From: Deferribacteres bacterium JdFR-76
Lineage (GTDB): Bacteria; Zhuqueibacterota; JdFR-76
Assembly (NCBI GenBank): GCA_002011685.1
Contig: MTOL01000155.1
Span: forward strand, 1 to 5,417
DNA: 5,417 nucleotides
Direction of reading: 5' to 3'
Part shown: positions 1-5,136 of the stretch, piece after piece
Layout: each line of letters starts with the position of its first letter
Numbering within the stretch: the first letter of the stretch is position 1
The notes under the pieces: model-generated
Seen by the model: the letters and a program-made list of their open reading frames with translations, nothing else
Databases searched by the model: none
What the model was told of the DNA's origin: nothing
Translations under genes and position numbers: made by a program

Positions 1-50
1 GCGTTTTCAAAGGGGGGCTGTGTAGTTGGTGGTTCCGGGTACGATGAGGT

Positions 51-662
51 TCAGCGGATATGGAAGTACAAATAGAGCCGGACGCCGGGGAAACCTGCCC
101 GGTCCAGATGGACACTGTAAACGGAACCGCTGCGAACCTGATCGGGAATCCGTACGCTGATTTGCCGGGTGATCTGGATCATGCCGCTACCGTCACACTC
201 TTCACAGGGGAAGAAGAAGGATCCGCCCGTTCCCATGCATCGCGGACACCGGCTGGGGAACGGGACGTCCAGGGGAAGGATTCCTCTGGATTCGGCTTCT
301 TCCCGGGTCAGGATGACATCCGCGTGCAGCTCCCGGGTTCCTTCTGGCTCCAGTTCCGCAAAGAGCGGGGAGACCCGCACGTGGAAGCCCTCGCGGTGGA
401 AGGGGGAAACGGGCTCCAGCTCCAGTGCCAGATCCCGCTGCTTTTGCTGCTGTTCGTAGCGTTCCAGCTTCCGGTTGTATGCTTTGCGCTTCCGGGCGTC
501 GCGAAGGGTCTCGTACGCCTCCTGAATTTCGAGAAACCGCTCCCTGTCCGCCTCCGGATCTTTGTCCGGGTGGAACTGTACCACAAGCTTCCGGTAGGCA
601 TTTTTGATCTCCTGTTCGGTTGCTTCCCGGGGAACACCCAGAATCGCGTAATAATCTTTCAC
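51..662 (-). CDS. Compact DnaJ-like co-chaperone: J domain plus two-repeat zinc finger
   Basis: A 203-aa protein. Residues 1-65 form a J domain (YYAILGV start, HPD at 31-33, helix [12 protein letters not shown]), the part that stimulates Hsp70/DnaK ATPase. A Lys/Arg/Gln/Glu-rich linker follows (66-80). Residues 110-203 resemble DnaJ substrate-binding domain I with a shrunken cysteine region: CPRCMGTG (139-146) and CEECDGSG (153-160) are two CxxCxGxG motifs instead of the four in DnaJ, enough for one zinc site. IPDQVRSG (172-179) and a LYLYFHI end match the DnaJ domain-I ending. The Gly/Phe region, second zinc centre, domain II and dimerisation tail are absent; full DnaJ is about 370-380 aa. 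The start is GTG at 660-662, supported by GGAGGTGA at 669-676; no ATG fits. It is a cytosolic co-chaperone by inference. The gene lies downstream of hsp20 but beyond a terminator, so it probably has its own promoter. Confidence 0.92.
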   Translation of the reverse strand: MKDYYAILGVPREATEQEIKNAYRKLVVQFHPDKDPEADRERFLEIQEAYETLRDARKRKAYNRKLERYEQQQKQRDLALELEPVSPFHREGFHVRVSPLFAELEPEGTRELHADVILTREEAESRGILPLDVPFPSRCPRCMGTGGSFFFPCEECDGSGMIQITRQISVRIPDQVRSGSVYSVHLDRAGFPGVRLYLYFHIR

Positions 663-1033
663 CGCAACTCACCTCCGCCCGGTTTTTTTCAACCGCTTTC
701 TCGGCGCAGAGGTTTCCGCTCATCCGTGTTTCGCTTTACTTTCTAATTTAATGCCGAAAGAATTTTTTTGCCAGCCCCGGCTTGTCCTCTGCCGCTGATC
801 CGGAAAAGCGCACATTTTACCGGAGAAAACCTCCTAACGGTTTTTGCTGGTGGATCGTGGGCGAATCGGCGTTCCTCTTTATGATCGCGACGGCCGAAAC
901 AGGAAAGATATTTTTCCAGCGATCCGGAAATGGGAGGCCGTTATCATGCAAATCAAAAGCTCTTCGTTCCCGTCTGCCAGCATGCACGGATCTTGGAAAA
1001 GGCTGCCTTCTGGAGTGGCTTGGAAAGCGGGAC
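663..1033. other. Intergenic region between hsp20 terminator and DnaJ-like gene, no convincing gene
   Basis: About 370 nt without a supported gene. The part nearest the DnaJ-like gene (roughly 735-775) is AT-rich and is the likely place for its promoter, but I cannot assign confident -35/-10 boxes. A TGGCA followed by an A-run and TTCT (minus strand, about 760-774) is only a poor sigma54 match because the -12 GC is missing. No CIRCE element (TTAGCACTC-N9-GAGTGCTAA) and no clear sigma32 promoter was seen. An interrupted inverted repeat lies at 881-947: ATGAT and ACGGCC on the left, GGCCGT and ATCAT on the right, with a smaller GGAAA/TTTCC hairpin inside. GATCCGGAAA occurs twice in direct orientation (797-806 and 921-930). 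ORFs here lack RBSs and recognisable domains. Confidence 0.5.
669..676 (-). promoter_or_regulatory. Ribosome binding site fixing the GTG start of the DnaJ-like gene
   Basis: On the minus strand GGAGGTGA lies six nucleotides upstream of the GTG at 662-660 (nine from the GGAGG core). It matches the 16S 3'-end complement and supports a GTG start; the J domain begins immediately after it. Confidence 0.8.
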
Positions 1034-1068
1034 AAAACTAAAAAGGGATGCCCGGTGGGGCATCCCTT
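1034..1068 (-). terminator. Rho-independent terminator of hsp20
   Basis: A perfect 11-bp stem (1043-1053 pairing with 1058-1068) closes a 4-nt loop. On the minus strand it begins 10 nt after the hsp20 stop and runs into TTTTAGTTTTG, a good U-tract. On the plus strand the stem is not followed by a T-run, so it looks one-directional, ending hsp20 transcription before the DnaJ-like gene. Confidence 0.93.
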
Positions 1069-1078
1069 CCGCTTCGGA

Positions 1079-1519
1079 TTATCCCACACTGATGGGGATT
1101 TCTTTGGGTTTCGACTCTTCCTTTTTGGGGAGAGTGAGGGTCAGAACACCATCCCGGTAACTGGCGGAGATTTTTTCCGTGTCCACATTATTGGGCAGCG
1201 TAAAAGACCGCTGGAATTTGCCATAAATCCGCTCCGAGATCAGAAAATTCTCGGTGGATTTGGTTTCCCGTTTGCGCTCACCACGAATGGTCAGGACGCC
1301 ATCGTGAACGGAGATTTTAAAATCCTCCTTTTTCATGCCCGGAACTTCCATCACAATGCGGAACTCATTGTCGGTTTCGTACACATCGGCAATTGGGCAC
1401 CAGTCAGCCTCTTCCGTTTCGCGGGCTTCGCTGCGGCGCAGAAAGTCATCGAACATCCGGTCAATCTGACGCTTCATGCTCATGAAGTCACGCCAGGGAT
1501 CCCACCTCATCGGCATCAT
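1079..1519 (-). CDS. hsp20: Hsp20/alpha-crystallin family small heat shock protein
   Basis: A 146-aa ATP-independent holdase that binds unfolding proteins and passes them to Hsp70/Hsp100 systems; cytosolic, normally oligomeric. The N-terminal arm (1-41) holds the WDPWRDF and IDRMFDDF motifs common in bacterial class A sHsps. The alpha-crystallin domain covers about 42-132: EVPGMKKEDFKIS (58-70), LTIRGERK (76-83), ERIYGKFQRSFTLP (96-109) and the A-x-x-x-D-G-V-L signature (119-126). The C-terminal tail carries the I-x-I oligomerisation motif as IPI (141-143). Length and all landmarks are normal. The start is the first of two adjacent ATGs, preceded by a perfect 11-nt Shine-Dalgarno sequence (1526-1536). 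The gene is monocistronic by layout: a sigma54-type promoter match upstream and a strong terminator 10 nt downstream. Heat-shock control by a CIRCE or sigma32 element was not seen. Confidence 0.97.
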   Translation of the reverse strand: MMPMRWDPWRDFMSMKRQIDRMFDDFLRRSEARETEEADWCPIADVYETDNEFRIVMEVPGMKKEDFKISVHDGVLTIRGERKRETKSTENFLISERIYGKFQRSFTLPNNVDTEKISASYRDGVLTLTLPKKEESKPKEIPISVG

Positions 1520-1525
1520 GGCTCG

Positions 1526-1536
1526 TCACCTCCTTT
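1526..1536 (-). promoter_or_regulatory. Perfect Shine-Dalgarno sequence of hsp20
   Basis: AAAGGAGGTGA on the minus strand matches the complete anti-SD complement over 11 nt. It lies six nucleotides upstream of the first ATG (nine from the GGAGG core). It decides between the tandem ATG codons in favour of the upstream region and suggests high translation once mRNA is made. Confidence 0.85.
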
Positions 1537-1577
1537 TATGGTTTTACGTTTTTTTTCTGGCAACCGCCTGTACATAG

Positions 1578-1593
1578 AGCAAGAGCTGTGCCA
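1578..1593 (-). promoter_or_regulatory. Predicted sigma54 (RpoN) -24/-12 promoter of hsp20
   Basis: The minus strand reads TGGCACAGCTCTTGCT, a complete match to the established consensus TGGCACRNNNNTTGCW, with GG-N10-GC spacing. The predicted transcription start is near 1567, giving a 5' UTR of about 48 nt before a perfect RBS. It lies in the 205-nt gap before hsp20 and in the correct orientation. The -24 box also forms half of the palindrome TGCCA-TCC-TGGCA (1589-1601), which could be an operator. Sigma54 promoters need an upstream activator; candidate sites are the TGGCA/TGCCA repeats further upstream. Function is inferred from the match alone. Confidence 0.75.
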
Positions 1594-1677
1594 GGATGGC
1601 AATTCTTTGGAACTGCCTGAATATCAATAGGTTACACTTTTTACGGGGAGATGCGGCCTTTTAGCGGAACTGTGTCA

Positions 1678-1726
1678 GAATGGCAGATGGTTTGCCAGAA
1701 TGTTTTGCGGGAGTCTTCTGCCATTC
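1678..1726. repeat. 10-bp inverted repeat upstream of the hsp20 sigma54 promoter, candidate activator site
   Basis: GAATGGCAGA (1678-1687) and TCTGCCATTC (1717-1726) are perfect inverted copies separated by 29 nt; the right arm overlaps the stop codon of the upstream beta-barrel gene. Between them is another TGCCA (1693-1697). The arms lie about 111-120 and 150-159 nt upstream of the predicted hsp20 start, the usual distance for sigma54 enhancer sites. There is no T-run after the stem, so it is a poor intrinsic terminator for the upstream gene, although a hairpin role cannot be excluded. Confidence 0.55.
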
Positions 1727-2363
1727 AGTAATTGATGTACAACCCCAGTAGCGCCCGGATTCCGGAGTAGTCTTTGCCCACACCCAGATTTTCGGGCAGG
1801 GCCGCGATGATATAGCCGAAGTTAACGTCCAGACCAACGGGGCCGGCCACGGTAAACTGAAATCCGGTAATCAGAAACAGATCAAACCCTACGGAAGGTT
1901 TTTCTACGAGGCGGAAAGATGTAACGCGGTCTCCGGGAACTTTGTCTGCCAGCAGAATTCCGCCGCCGTACAGCACATAAGGAGAGAGGGGAAAATCTTC
2001 GATCAGGTCATGCTCAACGCCAAACTCCAGAGGGATGATGATGAGGGTGGCGTCCTTGAGGAGGGTATTTCCGCGATGGGGTTTTTGCCGGAACACATGT
2101 GCCCAGCGTCCAAAGGAAGCGTGGATTGAAACGCTCTGGTAGAAAGGGAAGTCCCAGTGCAGGGCCAAATAGGGAGAACTGTCGGCCGTTCCGGCAAAAA
2201 CGGAAGAGGTCGGTTCGGTCTGAAGGGTATTGGGCTGCCACTGACCCATGTACAAACCGATCCGGAAGTCCTGTGCTGCCAGTTGGGAGATGGGGCCCAT
2301 GAGAGCCACGAGAAGGAAAATTCGGCTAAGTTGGCCCGGCTGTACCAGAATGTTTTTCCGCAT
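1725..2363 (-). CDS. Putative outer-membrane beta-barrel protein with signal peptide, family not recognised
   Basis: A 212-aa exported protein. A basic start (RK at 2-3), hydrophobic stretch (15-25, IFLLVALMGPI) and QLAAQD at 27-32 indicate a Sec signal peptide cut after about A30 or Q31. The mature part alternates polar and hydrophobic/aromatic residues typical of membrane strands: FRIGLYMGQWQP, PYLALHWDF, VSIHASFGRWA, LIIIPLEFGVEH, SPYVLYGGGILLA, GFDLFLITGFQFTV, VGLDVNFGYIIA, and a final RALLGLYINY. The closing aromatic residue and glycine-rich strands fit a small 8-strand-like barrel, but no named family (OmpW, OmpA-like) is certain. Substrate or partner is unknown. The start at 2363 has GAGGAG only three nucleotides away, a tight spacing; no better in-frame start precedes the signal peptide. 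It lies 110 nt after the DUF3467 gene, and an imperfect sigma54-like motif falls in that gap. Confidence 0.8.
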   Translation of the reverse strand: MRKNILVQPGQLSRIFLLVALMGPISQLAAQDFRIGLYMGQWQPNTLQTEPTSSVFAGTADSSPYLALHWDFPFYQSVSIHASFGRWAHVFRQKPHRGNTLLKDATLIIIPLEFGVEHDLIEDFPLSPYVLYGGGILLADKVPGDRVTSFRLVEKPSVGFDLFLITGFQFTVAGPVGLDVNFGYIIAALPENLGVGKDYSGIRALLGLYINY

Positions 2364-2430
2364 GAGCTCCTCGGTTGTCAGGATCGGGTTTGGGTTGGCA
2401 CAACGGTTTTCAGCAAATGTCCAGCTGGGG

Positions 2431-2445
2431 GTAACTCCTGTGCCA
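2431..2445 (-). promoter_or_regulatory. Sigma54-like motif upstream of the beta-barrel gene (imperfect)
   Basis: The minus strand has TGGCAC-N5-TTAC: a perfect -24 box at correct spacing, but the -12 box is TTAC instead of TTGC. The surrounding 18 nt (ATTGCC, three variable bases, CTGGCACAG) match the hsp20 promoter region at 15 positions. A start near 2420 would leave about 57 nt of 5' UTR. The lost -12 GC makes activity doubtful; it may instead be a shared protein-binding site. Confidence 0.3.
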
Positions 2446-2473
2446 GATCGGCAATCCGGGAGAAGATCCGCAT

Positions 2474-2803
2474 TTACCGGTCTGGCTGTTCCGGAGCGGT
2501 TTCGCCCGCGGGTGGCTGAAAACCAAACTGCCGTGGGCGTTCGTCGCCGTAAAGCTTGATTTCGCCGAACTGTTTTTCGTACTTCTGAATATTGTCCTGT
2601 AGCGCTTTCAGAAAAGATTTGGCGTGCTGAGGTGTCATAATAATACGGGCGAAGACTTTGGCCTTTGGGATGCCCGGGAGCATGCGGGTGAAGTCAATGA
2701 CAAATTCCGCCGGCGAGTGGCTGATAAGGGCAAAATTCGAATAAATTCCTTCAGCTTCTTTTTCGCCCAGTTCTACGCTGATCTGATGGGGAGTCGCTTC
2801 CAT
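2474..2803 (-). CDS. DUF3467 family protein
   Basis: A 109-aa cytosolic protein. The core (about 7-85) matches DUF3467 as I know it: an EGIYSNFALISHSPAEFVIDF segment, MLPGIPKAKVFARIIMTPQHAKSFLKALQDNIQKYEKQFGEIK. The last 24 residues are a variable Pro/Glu/Gln-rich tail (PPAGETAPEQPDR). The biochemical function of the family is not established. The start at 2803 is chosen because GAGG lies seven nucleotides upstream and homology begins right there. A longer frame opening at 2872 adds a Lys/Arg-rich leader that overlaps the promoter boxes and is unlikely to be translated. It follows the phosphatase gene by 106 nt containing its own promoter, so it may be transcribed alone or with the beta-barrel gene. 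Confidence 0.9.
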   Translation of the reverse strand: MEATPHQISVELGEKEAEGIYSNFALISHSPAEFVIDFTRMLPGIPKAKVFARIIMTPQHAKSFLKALQDNIQKYEKQFGEIKLYGDERPRQFGFQPPAGETAPEQPDR

Positions 2804-2843
2804 CGTTCGCCTCTTTTTTTGGTTCCGCCATTTCTTTCTTTTT

Positions 2844-2872
2844 ATGATACAAAAAAAATGGAAAGTTTTCAA
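2844..2872 (-). promoter_or_regulatory. Sigma70-type promoter of the DUF3467 gene
   Basis: On the minus strand TTGAAA (2867-2872) and TATCAT (2844-2849) are separated by exactly 17 nt that include an eight-T run. Each box differs from consensus at one position. The predicted start lies near 2837, about 33 nt before the ATG. Just upstream, after the phosphatase stop, GCCGG/CCGGC arms (2881-2902) could form a weak hairpin, but without a good T-tract. Confidence 0.65.
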
Positions 2873-2909
2873 ATGCTTAGCCGGTCGCCGATAGGGCCGG
2901 CCCGGAAAG

Positions 2910-4532
2910 TTACCGCGTGGTTATCCGGTACTGCAGGGGGCCGTCTGCGGATGCCCGCTGCAGAGGGCGTGGAGATGAGCCGCTGGACCGACGACAAAGC
3001 AGAGCAGTAATATCATCGCCGGGGGTGTTTTCCTGACTGGCATTGCGAGTATGGTGGTAGATTCCTTCAAGGATGCCGTACCCTGTCTGCCGCCGGTCCC
3101 TGTGGATCCACTGTGCGATGGTGGCCAGGCTGATTTCCCGGTCCTCGAGAATTCCAGTTTCTGTGATACCATCGGTGAGCAGCAGCATGCTGTGTCCGGG
3201 AGGGAGATCCATCTCGGGACTGTTTTGAAAGACACGTCCGGGGACAAATCCGAGCGGAATGTCCATGCTTTCCAGAACGGTAAGAACCTGGCCATTTTTG
3301 TCCAGCAGCATTCCTGAAATGTGGCCGGCGTTGGCGTAAACGAAGGTGTGATGGCGCAGGTCGATGCGGCAGAGCAGCATGGTTACATACAGGCGGGCTT
3401 CGCATTCCGCGCACAGTGCGTGGTTCACCCGGGCGAGCAAACTGGCGGGATCGGAATCGATTTGCAAAAACGCTTTCAGGTAGGCGCGGGTTTCGGCCAT
3501 AACCAGGGCAGCGCTCACGCCGTGTCCCGTTACGTCGGCCACCGCCAGAATAAGCTCGTCCGGGCCGGAATGGATGATTTCAAAAAAATCGCCACCGATT
3601 TCTGAAGCGGGGTAAGTGATACCAGCGATTTCGTAGTCGTACAGCCGCATGCATTTGGAGAGGAAACGGTGCTGGATTTCGCGGGCGATTTTCAGCTGAA
3701 GATCCTGTTCCTGTTTTTGCAGCAGTTCCGTGATGTCTTTCAGCACGGACACGTAATGCAGGATGGCACCCTTTTCATCTTTGATGGGGGTGATGGTTTG
3801 AGCGCACCAGAAAAGTTCTCCGTTCTTTTTCCGGTTCAGGATTTTGCCCTTAAAAGAACGGCCGCTGGAAATTTTGCGCCAGAGGTTCTGGTAAAATTTC
3901 CTGCTGTGGTATCCGGATTTCAGGAGGGCCGGGGTGTTGCCCAGAGCTTCCTCGCGGGAATAACCGGTCATCTGTCTAAAGGCTGGATTTACGTACTGGA
4001 TGCGGCCGTCGGGATCGGTAATCAGGACGCTGTCTTCGGTAGCTTCCACGGCCATCACAAAGCGGGAGAGGTTTTCCAGTACAGTCTTTTGTTCGGTGCA
4101 GTCGCGGAGAACAAGCATTCCGCCCTCTGGCTGGCCGTTTTTTCGGAAAAGCGGACGGGCGGAGACTCTCAGCCAGCGGGGTTCGCGGGACGCCAGGTTG
4201 TGAAATAGCACAGTTTCCTGGACGGTTTCGCCCTGACAGGCCCGGAACAGCGGGCTGCGCTGCAATCCTTTTGTGGGTGTGTGCAGCCGTTTTGCCCAGG
4301 TGGCGTGCCAGCCCGAATGATGTAACCAGAAATCGGGGAGCAGACCCAGCAAACGGCGAGCCGCACGGTTAATGAAGGTGATGTGTCCCTCGGCATTGCA
4401 GGTGATGACGCCGTCATCCATGTTGGCCAGGATGCCATGGTACATTTTGGCCTGGCCGGGAATAAACGGACCGTCCGCGGCTCCGGAATGGCACAGTTGT
4501 CTCTTTTCTGACGCGGGGCTGCGGCTTTTCAT
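2910..4532 (-). CDS. PAS-PAS-SpoIIE/RsbU-type serine phosphatase (PP2C family)
   Basis: A 540-aa soluble sensor phosphatase. A first PAS domain covers about 30-147 (ILANMDDGVITCNAEGHITFINRAA), a second 156-270 (EATEDSVLITDPDGRIQYVNPAF, MTGYSREEALG, and the PAC end YVSVLKDITELL). A short helical linker (268-292) leads to the SpoIIE/PP2C domain (295-515). Its metal-binding motifs are intact: EIGGDFFE (311-318), VADVTGHG (331-338), NAGH (401-404), LLTDGITE (451-458) and PGDDIT (504-509). Such enzymes dephosphorylate Ser/Thr on STAS-domain anti-anti-sigma factors in partner-switching pathways; the PAS pair would sense a small ligand, redox state or light. There is no membrane segment and no kinase or STAS domain in the window, so the target is unknown. 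The start at 4532 overlaps the stop of the upstream 66-codon ORF (ATGA) and has only a weak RBS, which implies coupling; M30 or M38 are alternative starts. Confidence 0.95.
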   Translation of the reverse strand: MKSRSPASEKRQLCHSGAADGPFIPGQAKMYHGILANMDDGVITCNAEGHITFINRAARRLLGLLPDFWLHHSGWHATWAKRLHTPTKGLQRSPLFRACQGETVQETVLFHNLASREPRWLRVSARPLFRKNGQPEGGMLVLRDCTEQKTVLENLSRFVMAVEATEDSVLITDPDGRIQYVNPAFRQMTGYSREEALGNTPALLKSGYHSRKFYQNLWRKISSGRSFKGKILNRKKNGELFWCAQTITPIKDEKGAILHYVSVLKDITELLQKQEQDLQLKIAREIQHRFLSKCMRLYDYEIAGITYPASEIGGDFFEIIHSGPDELILAVADVTGHGVSAALVMAETRAYLKAFLQIDSDPASLLARVNHALCAECEARLYVTMLLCRIDLRHHTFVYANAGHISGMLLDKNGQVLTVLESMDIPLGFVPGRVFQNSPEMDLPPGHSMLLLTDGITETGILEDREISLATIAQWIHRDRRQTGYGILEGIYHHTRNASQENTPGDDITALLCRRSSGSSPRPLQRASADGPLQYRITTR

Positions 4533-4729
4533 CTGAAGATCTTTTCGCTGGCGTTGGATTCGGCGGAAGAGATGGCGCCGGAAGCTAACCCGGACGCATG
4601 TTCCGGCAAAAGGACGGTGGATCTTGGGTGGCCGGCCGCGGGGGGCAGCGGCGGTGTCCCAATCTGTGCCCGTAAAGAGGAGAGGCTTTGTGGAAAGGAA
4701 GAGTTGGCGAACGATTCGGAGCGCTTCAT
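4529..4729 (-). CDS. Small Ser/Pro/Ala-rich protein translationally coupled to the phosphatase
   Basis: A 66-aa ORF with no recognised family. The start at 4729 is chosen over an in-frame ATG at 4765 because AAAGGAG (4736-4742) sits six nucleotides before it, one of the stronger RBSs in the window. The protein is low in complexity (SFANSSFPQSLSSL, TPPLPPAAGHP, SGLASGAISSAESNAS), with no signal peptide, membrane helix or cysteine. Its stop overlaps the phosphatase start as ATGA (4529-4532), and the phosphatase has no strong RBS of its own, so translation of this ORF probably delivers ribosomes to the phosphatase. It may be a real small regulator or only a leader ORF. The phosphatase frame is also open through this stretch back to a stop at 4743-4745, but it contains no ATG, GTG or TTG, so an N-terminal extension is less likely. 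Confidence 0.5.
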   Translation of the reverse strand: MKRSESFANSSFPQSLSSLRAQIGTPPLPPAAGHPRSTVLLPEHASGLASGAISSAESNASEKIFR

Positions 4730-4742
4730 GAGAGGCTCCTTT

Positions 4743-5066
4743 CTATGGTTGCGACCGGAAGGCATCCCGGTCTGATTTTCTCATTCAGTGCGCTACAAGG
4801 TACACCGGGGAAAACCGGAAATCCAGTAAATTTCTTTCTGGAAGGTCCGAGGGGTGAGACCTGCGGTGTGGTTTTGTTGAAACAGGCTCAAAAAGACGGA
4901 ATCTCGTGGGAAAAAATTTATTGCTTCCGTTTCCTTCGGCAGTAAGCGCAGAAAAAAGTTTTAAGGCAGGATTTGCGCGGCCTCATGAGGTTTTAAAAAC
5001 GGCACAAAAGCGAATATGGCCTAAATTGTAGCAATTTTTCATCAAAAATGAAATTTTAAATTCTCC
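4743..5066. other. Divergent intergenic region between phosphatase operon and rpsU
   Basis: About 325 nt with no supported gene; ORFs here are short and overlap AT-rich DNA. The minus-strand promoter for the 66-codon ORF and phosphatase must lie here or beyond, but I see no convincing -35/-10 or -24/-12 pair. Small symmetric elements are present: ACGGAA/TTCCGT (around 4896-4931), the palindrome CCTCATGAGG (4981-4990), AAATTG-TAG-CAATTT (5023-5037) and TTTCAT-CAAAA-ATGAAA (5037-5053). The last two sit directly upstream of the rpsU -35 box, in AT-rich DNA that could act as an UP element or bind a regulator. Confidence 0.4.
4753..4772. other. Hairpin in the leader of the small ORF/phosphatase transcript
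   Basis: GACCGG (4753-4758) and CCGGTC (4767-4772) form a 6-bp GC-rich stem around an 8-nt loop. On the minus strand it lies just before the AAAGGAG RBS of the 66-codon ORF. It could affect translation initiation, or be chance. Confidence 0.35.
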
Positions 5067-5095
5067 TTGAATTATCTTTGAAAAACGATTATTTT
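5067..5095 (+). promoter_or_regulatory. Sigma70-type promoter of rpsU
   Basis: TTGAAT (5067-5072) and TATTTT (5090-5095) are separated by 17 nt, preceded by an AT-rich stretch that may act as an UP element. The predicted start is near 5102, giving a 5' UTR of about 35 nt. An overlapping pair using TTTGAA further right is possible. Confidence 0.5.
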
Positions 5096-5117
5096 ATGGA
5101 AAACAAAGAATTAAACG

Positions 5118-5128
5118 AAAGGAGGTGA
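5118..5128 (+). promoter_or_regulatory. Perfect Shine-Dalgarno sequence of rpsU
   Basis: AAAGGAGGTGA matches the 16S 3'-end complement over 11 nt. Spacing from the GGAGG core to ATG is 11 nt, slightly long. It supports the ATG at 5137 as the start. Confidence 0.85.
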
Positions 5129-5136
5129 AGCAGTAG

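Noticed and set aside
60..746. Plus-strand 228-codon open frame opposite the DnaJ-like gene
   Set aside because: Antisense shadow; the minus-strand frame has a clear J domain, CxxCxGxG motifs and an RBS.
758..775. Sigma54 promoter for the DnaJ-like gene (TGGCA, A-run, TTCT)
   Set aside because: The essential -12 GC is replaced by CT at the correct spacing, and the rest is a homopolymer run.
720..814. Minus-strand 31-codon ORF (starts MCAFPDQRQR) with AGGAGG upstream
   Set aside because: The AGGAGG is about 14 nt from the ATG, too far for a normal RBS, and the peptide overlaps the AT-rich presumed promoter of the DnaJ-like gene.
844..1041. Plus-strand 65-codon ORF ending just before the hsp20 terminator hairpin
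   Set aside because: It starts only at TTG/CTG/GTG without an RBS, shows no recognisable domain and overlaps the nested inverted repeats; likely chance.
782..1630. Long plus-strand 282-codon open frame
   Set aside because: Most of it is the antisense shadow of hsp20, and it runs through the hsp20 terminator and sigma54 promoter; no RBS or domain.
1641..1724. Minus-strand 27-codon ORF starting directly after the beta-barrel stop (TGAATG)
   Set aside because: No RBS, no recognisable sequence, and it coincides with the inverted repeat that is better explained as regulatory.
2894..2903. GGGCCGGCCC palindrome after the phosphatase stop as a terminator
   Set aside because: A 10-bp palindrome with no loop, and no T-tract follows in the direction of transcription; weak at best.
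4529..4765. Longer start (ATG at 4765) for the small ORF upstream of the phosphatase
   Set aside because: The internal ATG at 4729 has AAAGGAG at ideal spacing, while the 4765 start lacks an RBS and sits in the hairpin region.
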